From Kerstersia gyiorum (lineage in GTDB: Bacteria; Pseudomonadota; Gammaproteobacteria; Burkholderiales; Burkholderiaceae_B), in NCBI RefSeq assembly GCF_004216755.1, contig NZ_SGWZ01000002.1:124001-188000 (forward strand): 64,000 bases of DNA, written 5' to 3'. This document shows, one piece after another, positions 1 through 9,192 of this stretch (its first letter is position 1; each line of letters begins with the position of its first letter). Made by a program: the position numbers and the translations under genes. The notes below the pieces were generated by a model, which was not told the origin of the DNA, ran no database searches, and worked only from the letters and a program-made list of their open reading frames with translations.

Positions 1-1
1 T

Positions 2-217
2 TCGCTCTCCATTTTCGACATGGTGCTCAACGGCACAACGGTACGCGGTTCCATCGTAGGGACCCGCCTGGACCTGCAGGAAGCCCTGGACTTCGCAGGC
101 GAAGGCAAGGTCAAGGCCACCGTGGCCTCCGACCGCCTGGAAAACGTCAACGATGTGTTCGACCGCATGCGCAACGGGAAGATCAACGGCCGGGTCGTCC
201 TTGACCTGGCTGCCTGA
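2..217 (+). CDS. Zinc-type alcohol dehydrogenase, C-terminal fragment (partial)
   Basis: The reading frame is open from base 2 and ends at TGA 215-217, so only about 71 C-terminal residues are present. The segment SIVGTRLDLQEALDFAGEG followed by the VNDVFDRMRNGKINGRVVL stretch is typical of the end of AdhP-type (propanol-preferring) medium-chain alcohol dehydrogenases: the last nucleotide-domain helices and the terminal strand. The catalytic zinc ligands lie upstream of the window, so they cannot be checked. A strong hairpin terminator follows at 281-309. Family assignment is by recognition of the C-terminal sequence. Confidence 0.75.
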   Translation, partial: SLSIFDMVLNGTTVRGSIVGTRLDLQEALDFAGEGKVKATVASDRLENVNDVFDRMRNGKINGRVVLDLAA

Positions 218-280
218 CGGACGTCTATCCCCGGCGAGCGCTGGCGCAAGGCCAGTCGGCGCATCGGCGCTATGAGGCAA

Positions 281-326
281 ATGCCCCCGGCTATCCTGCA
301 CGGGGGCATTTTCATGATTTTTTCAG
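281..326 (+). terminator. Rho-independent terminator after the alcohol dehydrogenase
   Basis: The arms ATGCCCCCG (281-289) and CGGGGGCAT (301-309) are a perfect 9-bp inverted repeat with an 11-nt loop. T-rich sequence follows, with runs at 309-312 and 317-323. It sits 64 bp after the stop codon of the upstream gene. Confidence 0.8.
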
Positions 327-430
327 TGGATGTGCTGCACGGTGTGGTGGCGTGTATGGCGCCTTTGCTACCGCCTCGGGCAGCACGAAAGGGGCGGTGC
401 CAAGTGCTTGGTGCCACGCCAGGTGATGGC

Positions 431-482
431 TGAGACAGAGATGGCGATTGCCGGGCGGGATGCCCGGCATTGGCCTGTCTCA
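431..482 (-). terminator. Nested hairpin covering the stop codon of the ABC exporter gene
   Basis: The outer arms TGAGACAG (431-438) and CTGTCTCA (475-482) are perfectly complementary, and an inner GCCGGGC/GCCCGGC stem lies between them. The outer arm at 475-482 contains the stop codon of the minus-strand ABC gene. There is no U-tract, so it may be a 3'-end protecting or Rho-associated structure rather than a classical intrinsic terminator. Confidence 0.45.
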
Positions 483-2360
483 GGCGTCGCTGCTCTCGGT
501 CGCGTCTATCGACTGCGCCACGAAGCCGCCGCTCTGGCGTTCCCACAGGCGCGCGTACAGGCCACCCTGGGCCAGCAACTCCGCATGCGTGCCGCTTTCG
601 ACGATATGCCCCTGGTTCAGCACGACCAGCCGGTCCATGCGGGCAATCGTGGACAGGCGGTGCGCGATTGCAATGACCGTCTTGCCGCGCATCAGTACGT
701 CCAGGCTGTCCTGGATGGCCGCTTCCACCTCGGAGTCCAGCGCCGAGGTGGCTTCGTCCAGCACCAAGATGGGGGCATTCTTCAGCAGTACCCGGGCGAT
801 GGCGATGCGCTGGCGCTGTCCACCGGAAAGTTTCACGCCGCGTTCGCCAACATAGGCGTCCAGGCCCTGGCGTCCGTCGCCATCGCTCAGCTTGGGTACG
901 AAGTCGGCCGCGCTGGCCTGTGCAAGTGCCTGGAGCAATTCTGCGTCGCTGGCGCCGGGGCGGCCATACAGCAGGTTTTCGCGGATGGATCGGTGCAGCA
1001 GCGAAGGCTCCTGGGTCACGATGCCGATCTGTTCCCGCAGACTGTCCTGCTGCACTAGCGCAATATCCTGATGGTCGACCAGAATGCGGCCGCCTTGCAC
1101 GTCATAGAGCCTCAGCAGCAGGTTGACCAGTGTGGACTTGCCGACACCGGACGGACCGATCAGGCCGATTTTCTCGCCTGGCTTGATGTGCAGATCCACG
1201 CCTTGCAATACCGGGTGGCGTGCATCGTAATGGAACTGGACATGGTCGAAACGGATATCGCCCTGGGTCACCGTAAGCGGTTTGGCATCCGGGACGTCCA
1301 CGACCGAGCGTGGCTGGGCGATGGTGCGCAGGCCATCCTGCACCACGCCGAAGTTCTCGAAAATACCGCTGACGACCCACATGATCCAGCCGGACATGGT
1401 ATTGATGCGGATGACCAGCCCGGTTGACAGCGCAATGACCCCCAGCGAAGCCTGGCCGGTGTGCCAGAGCCAGATGGCAAGCCCCGCCGTCCCGGCGATC
1501 AAGATGCCGCTGAGGCTGGTAATCGCGAAATCCATGGCGGTGATCACGCGGCCGGACATTTGCGCCTTGGCGGTCTGTTCGGCCATGGCGCTCTGGGCAT
1601 GCTGTTCTTCCAGGCGCGTATGGGCAAAGAGCTTCAGGGTGCTGATGTTCGTGTAACTGTCGACGATACGGCCCAGCAGCTTGGCGCGCGCGGCTGCGGA
1701 GGCGGCCGAACGGCGTCGCGCAAGCGGCACGAAATAGGACAGCATGCCGATGTAGCAGGCCAGCCAGAACAGCAGCGGCAGGGTCAGCAGCCAGTCTGCC
1801 TGAGCGAACAGATAGATGGCGCTGCCGGAATACACCACCATGCGCCACAGCGCGTCCACCATCTGCACCGAGGAATCGCGTAGCGCCAATGACGTTTGCA
1901 TGATGCGGCTGGCAGTCCTGCCGGCCAAGTCATTCTGGAAGAAGGCCAGGCTTTGCCCCAGGACATAGCGGTGGTTCTGCCAGCGGATCATCGTGGTGAA
2001 GTTCGGATTGATGGTCTGGTGCACGATGAGGTTGTGCAGGCCGGATAGCACCGGGCGCACCAACAGCGCAATGATTGCCATGGTCAGCAGGGCAGGACCG
2101 TGTACCGAGAAGAAGTCTTCCTTGGGGGTGGACTGCGCCATGTCGACGATCTGGCCGATGAAGCTGAACAGCGCGACTTCTACCAGCGAACCGGCCAGGC
2201 CTACCACCAGCAACAGGGCGAACCAGTGCCAGACCTGTTTCAGGTAGAAGCGGTAGAACGCGCCGACGGAATCAGGCGGAGCGATATCGGGCGCGGGCCG
2301 GAACGGATTGATCAGGTCTTCGAAGCGTTTGAACAGGGACGGCTTGGTCTGTTTTGGCAT
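480..2360 (-). CDS. ABC exporter with fused permease and ATPase domains (MsbA/MdlB type)
   Basis: A 626-residue half-transporter that would work as a homodimer in the inner membrane. The N-terminal half carries about six hydrophobic segments (ABC transmembrane type 1 fold). The C-terminal half is the ATPase: Walker A GPSGVGKST, signature LSGGQRQR, Walker B ILVLDEATSALD and an AIAHRLST H-loop. I start it at the ATG at 2360 (MPKQTK). An in-frame ATG 51 bp upstream adds a poorly plausible N-terminus. This class exports lipids, drugs or peptides, and the substrate cannot be read from sequence. It is followed by a nested hairpin at its stop and preceded by a DUF1275 gene on the same strand. Confidence 0.88.
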   Translation of the reverse strand: MPKQTKPSLFKRFEDLINPFRPAPDIAPPDSVGAFYRFYLKQVWHWFALLLVVGLAGSLVEVALFSFIGQIVDMAQSTPKEDFFSVHGPALLTMAIIALLVRPVLSGLHNLIVHQTINPNFTTMIRWQNHRYVLGQSLAFFQNDLAGRTASRIMQTSLALRDSSVQMVDALWRMVVYSGSAIYLFAQADWLLTLPLLFWLACYIGMLSYFVPLARRRSAASAAARAKLLGRIVDSYTNISTLKLFAHTRLEEQHAQSAMAEQTAKAQMSGRVITAMDFAITSLSGILIAGTAGLAIWLWHTGQASLGVIALSTGLVIRINTMSGWIMWVVSGIFENFGVVQDGLRTIAQPRSVVDVPDAKPLTVTQGDIRFDHVQFHYDARHPVLQGVDLHIKPGEKIGLIGPSGVGKSTLVNLLLRLYDVQGGRILVDHQDIALVQQDSLREQIGIVTQEPSLLHRSIRENLLYGRPGASDAELLQALAQASAADFVPKLSDGDGRQGLDAYVGERGVKLSGGQRQRIAIARVLLKNAPILVLDEATSALDSEVEAAIQDSLDVLMRGKTVIAIAHRLSTIARMDRLVVLNQGHIVESGTHAELLAQGGLYARLWERQSGGFVAQSIDATESSDA

Positions 2361-2444
2361 GCGGTGCTCGGAAATGGGAAAACGGTTCGCGGCATGGCGG
2401 CGGCCATGCATGGCCCGCGACGGCCAGGGTTGCGAGTGACGCGC

Positions 2445-3296
2445 TCAGGGGCGCGATTCGGCTTGCGGTACGGCGGGCGGTTCTGGTTCGGCGGCGCTGT
2501 CAGGCGCCGCTGGCCCGGGGTGTTCGGGGTGCGGGTGGTAATGACGCACGCGCCAGCGCACGCGCAAGTCGCTCCAGAGCGGAGGCATGGCGAGCACCAG
2601 CAGGAAAAAAGCCAGCGGCAGCGTCATGGAGTAGCCCCAGGCCTGGAAGCCGAATGCGCCGGTCATGGCGCCGACCAGGAAGGATAGCAGCAGCTTGCTG
2701 TGCAGGACCAGTTTGGTCCGGTTGGCGACCACACGGCCCTGGCCGCGACCGGTGGCCTTGGGGCTATTGATATAGAACAGTTTGCCCAGCTCGATGCCGA
2801 TGTCGGTCACCATGCCTGTCACGTGGGTGGTGCGGATGACGGCATTGGAGATTTTGGTGATGAGCGCGTTCTGCAGGCCCATCATGTAGCACAGCAAAAC
2901 GACGGTGGGCGGTTGCAGGAAACTGACCTGGCGGGCGATCTGCGCGCCGATCAGGCCGAACAGCAAGAGCAGCCCGGCTTCCAGCAGCATGGGAATGGAA
3001 TATTGCGAATGCAGGCGCCGCCGCCTGGCATAGTTGACCAGGATGGAAGTGGTGATGGCGCCGGCCAGGAAGGCGCAGATGGCGATGACGCAGGCCAGTG
3101 CCAGTTCCAGGTTGCGGGCGCTGAGGTGGTCGGCGATGCCCGACACCATGCCCGACATATGCGAGGTGTACTGCCCGACAGCCAGGAAGCCGCCAGCATT
3201 CGCCGCGCCAGCTACGAAAGCCAGGCACGCGCCCAGGCGCGCGTCGTTCTGTGGCGTACGACGCGTGTCGGTCCAGTGTGTGTAGCGCAACGACAT
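2445..3296 (-). CDS. DUF1275 (YoaK) family integral membrane protein
   Basis: A 283-residue protein with about six hydrophobic segments, for example those near AFVAGAANAGGFLAVGQYTS and LLEAGLLLLFGLIGAQIA. The motif GGFLAVGQYTSHMSGMVSG near the N-terminus and TTHVTGMVTDIGIELG near the middle are hallmarks of DUF1275. Function is not established for the family. The frame is open upstream to 3521, but ATG 3296 (MSLRYTHW) gives the usual family N-terminus and skips a low-complexity basic extension. The C-terminal tail is rich in Pro, Glu and Ala. It lies 84 bp upstream of the ABC exporter gene on the same strand. Confidence 0.8.
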   Translation of the reverse strand: MSLRYTHWTDTRRTPQNDARLGACLAFVAGAANAGGFLAVGQYTSHMSGMVSGIADHLSARNLELALACVIAICAFLAGAITTSILVNYARRRRLHSQYSIPMLLEAGLLLLFGLIGAQIARQVSFLQPPTVVLLCYMMGLQNALITKISNAVIRTTHVTGMVTDIGIELGKLFYINSPKATGRGQGRVVANRTKLVLHSKLLLSFLVGAMTGAFGFQAWGYSMTLPLAFFLLVLAMPPLWSDLRVRWRVRHYHPHPEHPGPAAPDSAAEPEPPAVPQAESRP

Positions 3297-3703
3297 GACC
3301 CATCCAAAAGCGGAGAGCAACGGGAACGGGAGCGTATTGCCTCGGCGGGGCCGTGGCGACGCGCTGCGACAGTTCGGTTTTCGCTTGTCATTATAGGAGC
3401 GCACTGCCTGCAGTGCAGCATTCCGGGCCGGCTGCCGCTGTTTGTGGCGCGACAATCGCGATGCGGCTTGTCCGGCGTGTTTGTTCCTTGCCGGTATGAG
3501 GTCTGGCCGCCATGCAGGCATCGGCCTGGAGCGCCCTGTCGGCGGCAGGCCTTCAGGCTGGAAGAAGGGGATGGCCTGCAGGGGCAGGAATGCCGGGGCG
3601 TGGTGCTATCATCATTTGCCTGAAGACGGTGCGAGCGCCCGACCTGGCGTTGTTTCCGCGATTCCCTTACCCTCGCCATGGCGTTTTTACAGGCCGAGCC
3701 GGC

Positions 3704-4408
3704 ATGCGTTCCAAGAAAACTTCCTCCCGTACTTCATCTGATACCCGGCCCAGGCGGCAGATTCCGCGTGCCGGTGGCGCGTCGCTGGTTGCGCTCCTGT
3801 TGGCTTTTCTGGCCTGGTGCGTGGGTGGGGATTGGCAGGGGCTGGTACAACGGGTAGTGGACGTCGTGCAGCCGGATGCCGGGCCGGACAGGCGTCCGGC
3901 CGTGGCAGACGGGTCCTGGCCTGCATTGCCCCAGGGACAGTACCGTTATGACTTGCAGGGCCAGGTCGTCCATGTCGCGGACGGCGATACGCTGACCTTG
4001 CGGCCGGCTGGCGAGCCCCAGCGGCGTATCCGCCTGGCAAATATCGACGCACCGGAAACAGGAGACGGCGCCGCACGTCCCGGCCAGCCGCATGGCGTTG
4101 CCGCCCGGCGCGAACTGGACCGCCTGGTGGCCGGCAGGAACCTGAAGCTGCGCTGTTACGAAGAAGATCAGTACGGGCGCGATGTCTGCGATGTCATGCT
4201 GGGCGAAAACGATAGCGCCAATCGCCGTATGGTGGCGGCGGGTTATGCCTGGGCCAACCAGCAAGGCAAGGGCAAGCACCTGCGCGACCGGCATGTACTG
4301 GTGCTGGAGCAGCAGGCGCAGCGCGATGGCCTGGGCATCTGGGCAGACAGCGGAGCGATACGCCCCTGGGTATGGCGCTATGATTGCTGGCAACAGGGGA
4401 AATGCTGA
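3704..4408 (+). CDS. Staphylococcal nuclease-like (thermonuclease family) protein, exported or membrane-anchored
   Basis: A 234-residue protein: a basic N-terminus, one hydrophobic segment (ASLVALLLAFLAWCVGG, about residues 26-42), a linker and a C-terminal SNase fold. Visible catalytic motifs are VADGDTLTL (Asp-Gly-Asp-Thr), RIRLANIDAPE (the Arg and Asp/Glu positions of the nuclease site) and DQYGRDVCDV (the second Arg). These match Ca-dependent micrococcal-type nucleases acting on DNA or RNA. Two Cys near the C-terminus (DCWQQGKC) and two in the core suggest a disulfide-bearing periplasmic or secreted domain. ATG 3704 (MRSKKTS) is chosen because it places the signal/anchor close to the N-terminus. 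Confidence 0.8.
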   Translation: MRSKKTSSRTSSDTRPRRQIPRAGGASLVALLLAFLAWCVGGDWQGLVQRVVDVVQPDAGPDRRPAVADGSWPALPQGQYRYDLQGQVVHVADGDTLTLRPAGEPQRRIRLANIDAPETGDGAARPGQPHGVAARRELDRLVAGRNLKLRCYEEDQYGRDVCDVMLGENDSANRRMVAAGYAWANQQGKGKHLRDRHVLVLEQQAQRDGLGIWADSGAIRPWVWRYDCWQQGKC

Positions 4409-4484
4409 GCGGCAGGCATTGTTCGGCCGGCTAGGGCCTGCAGGATAAAAACAGGGCGTGACAGTCTGTTCTAGGGGGAAGGGG

Positions 4485-6722
4485 ATGGGAGCATCGTGGG
4501 CGCGGTGGGGGGCGGCGCTGGCGGCCGTGGCTGGGCTGGCGGGGTGCGATCACGCGCCGGTGAACAGTCCGTATGCCGATGGCGCCATGGAGCAGAATAC
4601 GCTCTACACCACTTTTATTTCCCGTTCTCCCAAGTCGCTGGACCCGGCGAAATCCTACGCCACGGATGAAACCCCCTATACCTACAACATCTATGAGCCG
4701 CTTTACGGGTATCACTATCTGAAGCGTCCCTATGAGCTGATTCCGCGTGCCGCCGAGGCCATCAGCGAACCCGTTTATTACGATGCGGACGGCCAGCGCC
4801 TGCCGCCGGATGCGCCGGGCGATCGCATCGCCGAAAGTGTTTATGACATCCGCCTGCGTCCGGGCATCCTGTTTCAGCCGCATCCGGCTTTTGCCCGCAC
4901 CGAAGATGGCGCCTACCGTTATTGGCCGGTTGCCCAGGCAGACCTGAAAATGGTCACGGGCGTGCCTGATTTTCCGGAAACCGGCACGCGCGAATTGACT
5001 GCGCACGATTATGTCTATGCTTTCCGGCGGCTGGCCCATCCCCGGTTGGCGTCACCGATTTTCTCTGTCATGGCGGAGCACGTCGAAGGCATGGAAGATT
5101 ACGGCGCCCGCCTGAAGCAGGTTTATGCACAGCTGCTGGCGGATTTTCGCCAGCAGCAACCCGCCGCCGACCGGCGCGAACAGCCCTGGCTGGATTTGCG
5201 TCAGTACGGTTTTTCCGGGGTGGAGGCGCTGGATGACCATACCCTGCGCGTACGAGTCAAAGGCAAGTATCCACAGTTCAAGTACTGGCTGGCCATGACT
5301 TTCCTGGCGCCTGTCCCCTGGGAGGCTGACCGCTTTTATCATCAGCCGGGCATGGCCGAGCGTGACCTGTCGCTGGATAGCTGGCCGGTGGGCACCGGGC
5401 CATACTACCTGGCTGAATCCTTGCGCAACCGGCGCCATGTCTTGCAGCGCAATCCGAATTTCCGGGGTGAACCCTATCCGTGCGAAGGCGAGCCCGGTGA
5501 CCAGGAAGCCGGGCTGCTTGATGACTGCGGCAAGATGACGCCGTTTGTGGACCGAGCGGTGTTCAGCATGGAAAAGGAAGCGATCCCGCTGACAGGCAAG
5601 TTCATGCAGGGCTATTACGACCTGCCGCAGATCGAGCGCGGCGAGCTGGGGGTTGCCATGCGCGTGGCGGCTGGCGATTCGGCCGACAAGGCTGCGCGTT
5701 ACGCCGAACGCGGTATCCAGTTGCCCAGCACGGTGGAGACGACGATCTGGTACATAGGCTTCAACTGGAACGATCCGGTGGTGGGCAAGGGGGACACCCC
5801 GGAACAGGCCGAGCGTAACCGCAAGCTGCGCCAGGCCATCAGCATCGCCTTCGACTGGGAAGAATACGTGGCCCTGTTCGAGAACAGCCAGGCATTGGTG
5901 GCGCAGGGGCCGGTGCCGCCGGGCGTGCTTGGGTATGACGACGGCCCGGACGGTATCAATACGCAGGTCTACGATATCGTCGATGGCAAGCCGGTGCGCA
6001 AGTCGCTCGAAGAGGCCAGGCGCCTGCTGGCCGAAGCCGGCTACCCGGATGGCCGGGATGCCGAAACCGGCAGGCCGCTGGTGCTGTTCTACGATTCCAT
6101 GACGGGCGTGGGTTCCAATCCGGCCGAAGACTGGTACCGCCGCCAGCTTGCCAAGCTGGGAGTGCAACTGGAGGTGCGAGCCACCGACTTCAACCGCTTC
6201 CAGGAAAAAATGCGCAATGGCAGCGCGCAGATATTCATGTGGGGTTGGGTGGCGGATTATCCGGATGCCGAGAATTTTCTCTTCATGCTGTACGGTCCCA
6301 ACGGCAAGGCGGCCTTTGGCGGTGAGAACGCCGTCAACTATGCCAGCCCGGAATTCGATGCCCTGTTCGAACAGATGCGTTTCCTTGATGATGGCCCGGA
6401 GAAAAAAGCGTTGATCGACCGCATGGTCGTGATTCTTCAGCGTGATGCACCCTGGATGTTCGGTTACTTCCCGATGTCCGGCGGCGCCTATCACCAGTGG
6501 TTGCACAACGCCAAGCCCACCCAGATGGTGCGTAACAACCTGCCGTATCTCCGGGTGGACGTGGCGCAGCGCGTGGAGCACGTGGCGCGCTGGAATGCGC
6601 CCTCATGGTGGCCGCTATGGCTGGCCGGTGTATTGGTGGCGTTGGGGGCGTTGCTGGCCGTGTGGGCGCTGCGTCGCCGTGATCATCAGGCGGCTCGGCC
6701 CGCCGGAGGCAAGCAATCATGA
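4485..6722 (+). CDS. ABC transporter periplasmic solute-binding protein, family 5 (peptide type), lipoprotein
   Basis: A 745-residue solute-binding protein of the DppA/OppA family (SBP_bac_5). The N-terminus has a lipobox (AGLAGC, Cys near residue 21). The body shows the SRSPKSLDPAKSYATDE start and the long two-lobe fold. It is longer than typical 500-600-residue binding proteins. It also ends with a predicted membrane helix (WWPLWLAGVLVALGALLAVW), so it appears tethered at both ends, which is unusual. ATG 4485 is chosen because a purine-rich Shine-Dalgarno (AGGGGGAAGGGG) lies directly upstream; a GTG at 4458 is the alternative. Its stop overlaps the next start (ATGA), indicating translational coupling with the permease genes. 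Confidence 0.85.
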   Translation: MGASWARWGAALAAVAGLAGCDHAPVNSPYADGAMEQNTLYTTFISRSPKSLDPAKSYATDETPYTYNIYEPLYGYHYLKRPYELIPRAAEAISEPVYYDADGQRLPPDAPGDRIAESVYDIRLRPGILFQPHPAFARTEDGAYRYWPVAQADLKMVTGVPDFPETGTRELTAHDYVYAFRRLAHPRLASPIFSVMAEHVEGMEDYGARLKQVYAQLLADFRQQQPAADRREQPWLDLRQYGFSGVEALDDHTLRVRVKGKYPQFKYWLAMTFLAPVPWEADRFYHQPGMAERDLSLDSWPVGTGPYYLAESLRNRRHVLQRNPNFRGEPYPCEGEPGDQEAGLLDDCGKMTPFVDRAVFSMEKEAIPLTGKFMQGYYDLPQIERGELGVAMRVAAGDSADKAARYAERGIQLPSTVETTIWYIGFNWNDPVVGKGDTPEQAERNRKLRQAISIAFDWEEYVALFENSQALVAQGPVPPGVLGYDDGPDGINTQVYDIVDGKPVRKSLEEARRLLAEAGYPDGRDAETGRPLVLFYDSMTGVGSNPAEDWYRRQLAKLGVQLEVRATDFNRFQEKMRNGSAQIFMWGWVADYPDAENFLFMLYGPNGKAAFGGENAVNYASPEFDALFEQMRFLDDGPEKKALIDRMVVILQRDAPWMFGYFPMSGGAYHQWLHNAKPTQMVRNNLPYLRVDVAQRVEHVARWNAPSWWPLWLAGVLVALGALLAVWALRRRDHQAARPAGGKQS

Positions 6723-7696
6723 TGGCCTATACCTTGCGCCGGCTGCTGCATGGCGTGCTCATCCTGATCGGGGTCAACCTGCTGACCTTCCTGCTGTTCT
6801 TCTGGGTCAACAGCACCGATGACATGGCGCGCATGGCCATAGGCGGACAGCGCATCAGCCAGCAGGCGGTCGAACAGTGGAAGACGGCGCATGGCTATGA
6901 CAAGCCATTGTTCTACAACACTGAGGCGCAGGGGAGCGCCAAGCTGACTGACACTATTTTCTACACGCGTTCGGCTCCCTTGCTGGTCATGGACTTCGGC
7001 CAGTCGGATGCCGGGCGGGATATCGGCCGGGAAATCCGGGATCGCATCGGCCCGAGCCTGGCCCTGGCCATACCCAGTTTCATCCTCGGCATGGCGGCGA
7101 GTATCGTCTTTGCGCTGCTGCTGGTGTTCTTCCGGGCGACGCGGCTGGATTTCTGGGGTGTGGTGCTGTGCGTGGTGCTGTTGTCGATTTCCAGCCTGTT
7201 CTACATCATTGCCGGGCAGTGGCTGTTTGCCAAGGTTTGGCAGTTGGTGCCTTATTCGGGCTATCAGCCGGGCGCCGACATGATCCGCTTCCTGGCGTTG
7301 CCGGTACTGGTGGCCGTTATCGCACGCCTGGGGCCGGAAGCGCGTTTCTATCGCACCCTGTTCCTGGAAGAAATCGGCAAGGACTACGTGCGTACGGCGC
7401 GTTCCAAGGGCCTGTCTGAAACCGTGGTGCTGTTCCGCCATGTCCTGCGCAATGCCTTGCTGCCTATCTTGACCGGGGCGGTATCGGCCATTCCCCTGCT
7501 GTTCATGGGCAGCCTGGTGGCCGAGGCCTTTTTTGGCATTCCGGGCCTGGGCAGCTACACCATCGACGCCATCAATGCCCAGGATTTTGCCGTCGTGCGC
7601 GCCATGGTGTTTTTGGGGGCAGCGCTGTACATCGTGGGCGTACTGCTTGCGGACATCTCATATACCTTGGCCGATCCCCGGGTCCGTTTTCAATAG
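6719..7696 (+). CDS. ABC transporter permease, DppB/OppB type
   Basis: A 325-residue inner-membrane permease with about six hydrophobic segments. It starts MMAYTLRRLLHGVLILIGVN, the canonical OppB N-terminal helix. The EAA-like cytoplasmic loop is visible as DYVRTARSKGLSETVVLFRH, followed by NALLPILTGA. It overlaps the binding-protein gene by 4 bp and is followed 9 bp later by the second permease gene. Together with its neighbours it would import oligopeptides or similar solutes. Confidence 0.88.
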   Translation: MMAYTLRRLLHGVLILIGVNLLTFLLFFWVNSTDDMARMAIGGQRISQQAVEQWKTAHGYDKPLFYNTEAQGSAKLTDTIFYTRSAPLLVMDFGQSDAGRDIGREIRDRIGPSLALAIPSFILGMAASIVFALLLVFFRATRLDFWGVVLCVVLLSISSLFYIIAGQWLFAKVWQLVPYSGYQPGADMIRFLALPVLVAVIARLGPEARFYRTLFLEEIGKDYVRTARSKGLSETVVLFRHVLRNALLPILTGAVSAIPLLFMGSLVAEAFFGIPGLGSYTIDAINAQDFAVVRAMVFLGAALYIVGVLLADISYTLADPRVRFQ

Positions 7697-7705
7697 GCGC
7701 CACGC

Positions 7706-9190
7706 ATGCCCAAGTTCGTTCTGCTCTGGACCGATGCCGCGCTGTTCCTGGTGCTGGCCTTCATTCTGATCTACAGCTGGCGGGCCCGCCGCCTGCCGGC
7801 GCTGCGTGCCAGCTGGCGTGCCGTCTTTCGCCGGGCGCCGGCAGCCTGCTCGGCGCTGGTGCTGGTGGTGTTCGGCAGTATTGCCTTGCTCGATAGCATC
7901 CATTTCCGCCCGCAATTGCCGCCAGCGCCGGGCGCGGCTGCGGGGGCCGCGCCCAATTACGCGCCGGTGGTGCGTTCTGCGCTGGACCTGCTGCTGGACG
8001 GTACGGCGTTGGCCGCAACGGAAAAAACCTATTCCGCGCCTCTGGCAGCCTACCAGTTCACCAAGGAATCCTTGCTGCTTGATGGCGTGACGGTACGGGA
8101 CTTTCCGCGGCTGCGCCATGGCGGCGCGCATCTGGAGGATCCGCCTGCGCAGCGGGGCGGCGATATTGCCAGACGGTTGGCAATCGGCGCCGGGGCAGGC
8201 ATTCTGGCCGCTGTGGCGCTGGCCGTGGCGGGGCTGCTGGTGCTGGGCCGGCGTGCCGGCGGCTGGCGCCAGGCCGGGGCGGACGTGTTGGCAAGACGCA
8301 CGGCCTACCCCTGGCTGGCGCTATGGTGCACGGCCGGCGTGCTGCTGGTGCTGGTGGCGCTGGCCGTCAGCCTGGCCGGGGGCTACCATGTCCTGGGAAC
8401 GGACCGGACCGGCAACGATGTGCTTTGGCAGGCATTGAAGAGCCTGCGCACGGCCCTGGTCATCGGGTTCCTGACCCTGATGGCCATGTTGCCGCCAGCC
8501 TTGTTCTTTGGTATTGCAGCCGGCTACTTCAAAGGCCGGGTCGATACCGTCATCCAGTATCTCTACACCATTCTGACGTCCATTCCGGGAGTGCTGCTGA
8601 TCGCGGCCTGCGTACTGCTGATGCAGGGCTTCATCGACCGACACCCGGAACTGTATGGCACGGCTGCCGAGCGCGCGGACCTGCGCCTGTTCCTGCTGTG
8701 CATGGTGCTGGGGCTGACGGGCTGGGCCGGGCTGTGCCGCCTGTTGCGGGCTGAGGCGCTCAAGTTGCGTGAGCTGGAATACGTGCAGGCGGCGCGCGCC
8801 TTTGGCGTTTCGCATTGGCGCATCATGCTACGCCATCTTCTGCCCAATGTGACGCATATTGTCCTGATTACTGCCGTCCTGGAGTTTTCCGGGCTGGTGC
8901 TCTATGAAGCCGTGTTGTCCTACCTGGGCATAGGCGTGGATGCCACCACGCGTTCCTTTGGTTCGATGATAGACATGGCGCGGCTGGAAATGTCGCGTGA
9001 TCCGATGGTGTGGTGGAACCTGTTGACCGCATTCGGCTTCATGCTGGCACTGGTGCTGGCTGCCAATCTGTTTGCCGATGCGGTACGCGATGCTTTCGAC
9101 CCGAATGGCAGCCATGTCAGCCCGCGCCGCCAGCGGATGCGCCGGGCACTGGCACGCCAGCGGGCTGCGCGCGCGGTGCAAGGGGAATAA
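7706..9190 (+). CDS. ABC transporter permease, DppC/OppC type with long N-terminal extension
   Basis: A 494-residue permease. The C-terminal part is a normal OppC domain: YHVLGTDRTGNDVLW, YFKGRVDTVIQYL, and the EAA loop EYVQAARAFGVSHWRIMLRHLLPN. It is preceded by roughly 200 extra residues containing additional hydrophobic segments and an Ala/Pro-rich, presumably periplasmic stretch. Usual OppC proteins have about 300 residues. The extension could contact the unusually large binding protein encoded two genes upstream, which is inference. The gene sits between the first permease and the tandem ATPase with only 2-9 bp between them. Confidence 0.85.
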   Translation: MPKFVLLWTDAALFLVLAFILIYSWRARRLPALRASWRAVFRRAPAACSALVLVVFGSIALLDSIHFRPQLPPAPGAAAGAAPNYAPVVRSALDLLLDGTALAATEKTYSAPLAAYQFTKESLLLDGVTVRDFPRLRHGGAHLEDPPAQRGGDIARRLAIGAGAGILAAVALAVAGLLVLGRRAGGWRQAGADVLARRTAYPWLALWCTAGVLLVLVALAVSLAGGYHVLGTDRTGNDVLWQALKSLRTALVIGFLTLMAMLPPALFFGIAAGYFKGRVDTVIQYLYTILTSIPGVLLIAACVLLMQGFIDRHPELYGTAAERADLRLFLLCMVLGLTGWAGLCRLLRAEALKLRELEYVQAARAFGVSHWRIMLRHLLPNVTHIVLITAVLEFSGLVLYEAVLSYLGIGVDATTRSFGSMIDMARLEMSRDPMVWWNLLTAFGFMLALVLAANLFADAVRDAFDPNGSHVSPRRQRMRRALARQRAARAVQGE

Positions 9191-9192
9191 TC

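Noticed and set aside
5052..6581. A 509-codon frame antisense to the peptide-binding protein
   Set aside because: Shadow of a real gene; His/Gln-rich low-information translation.
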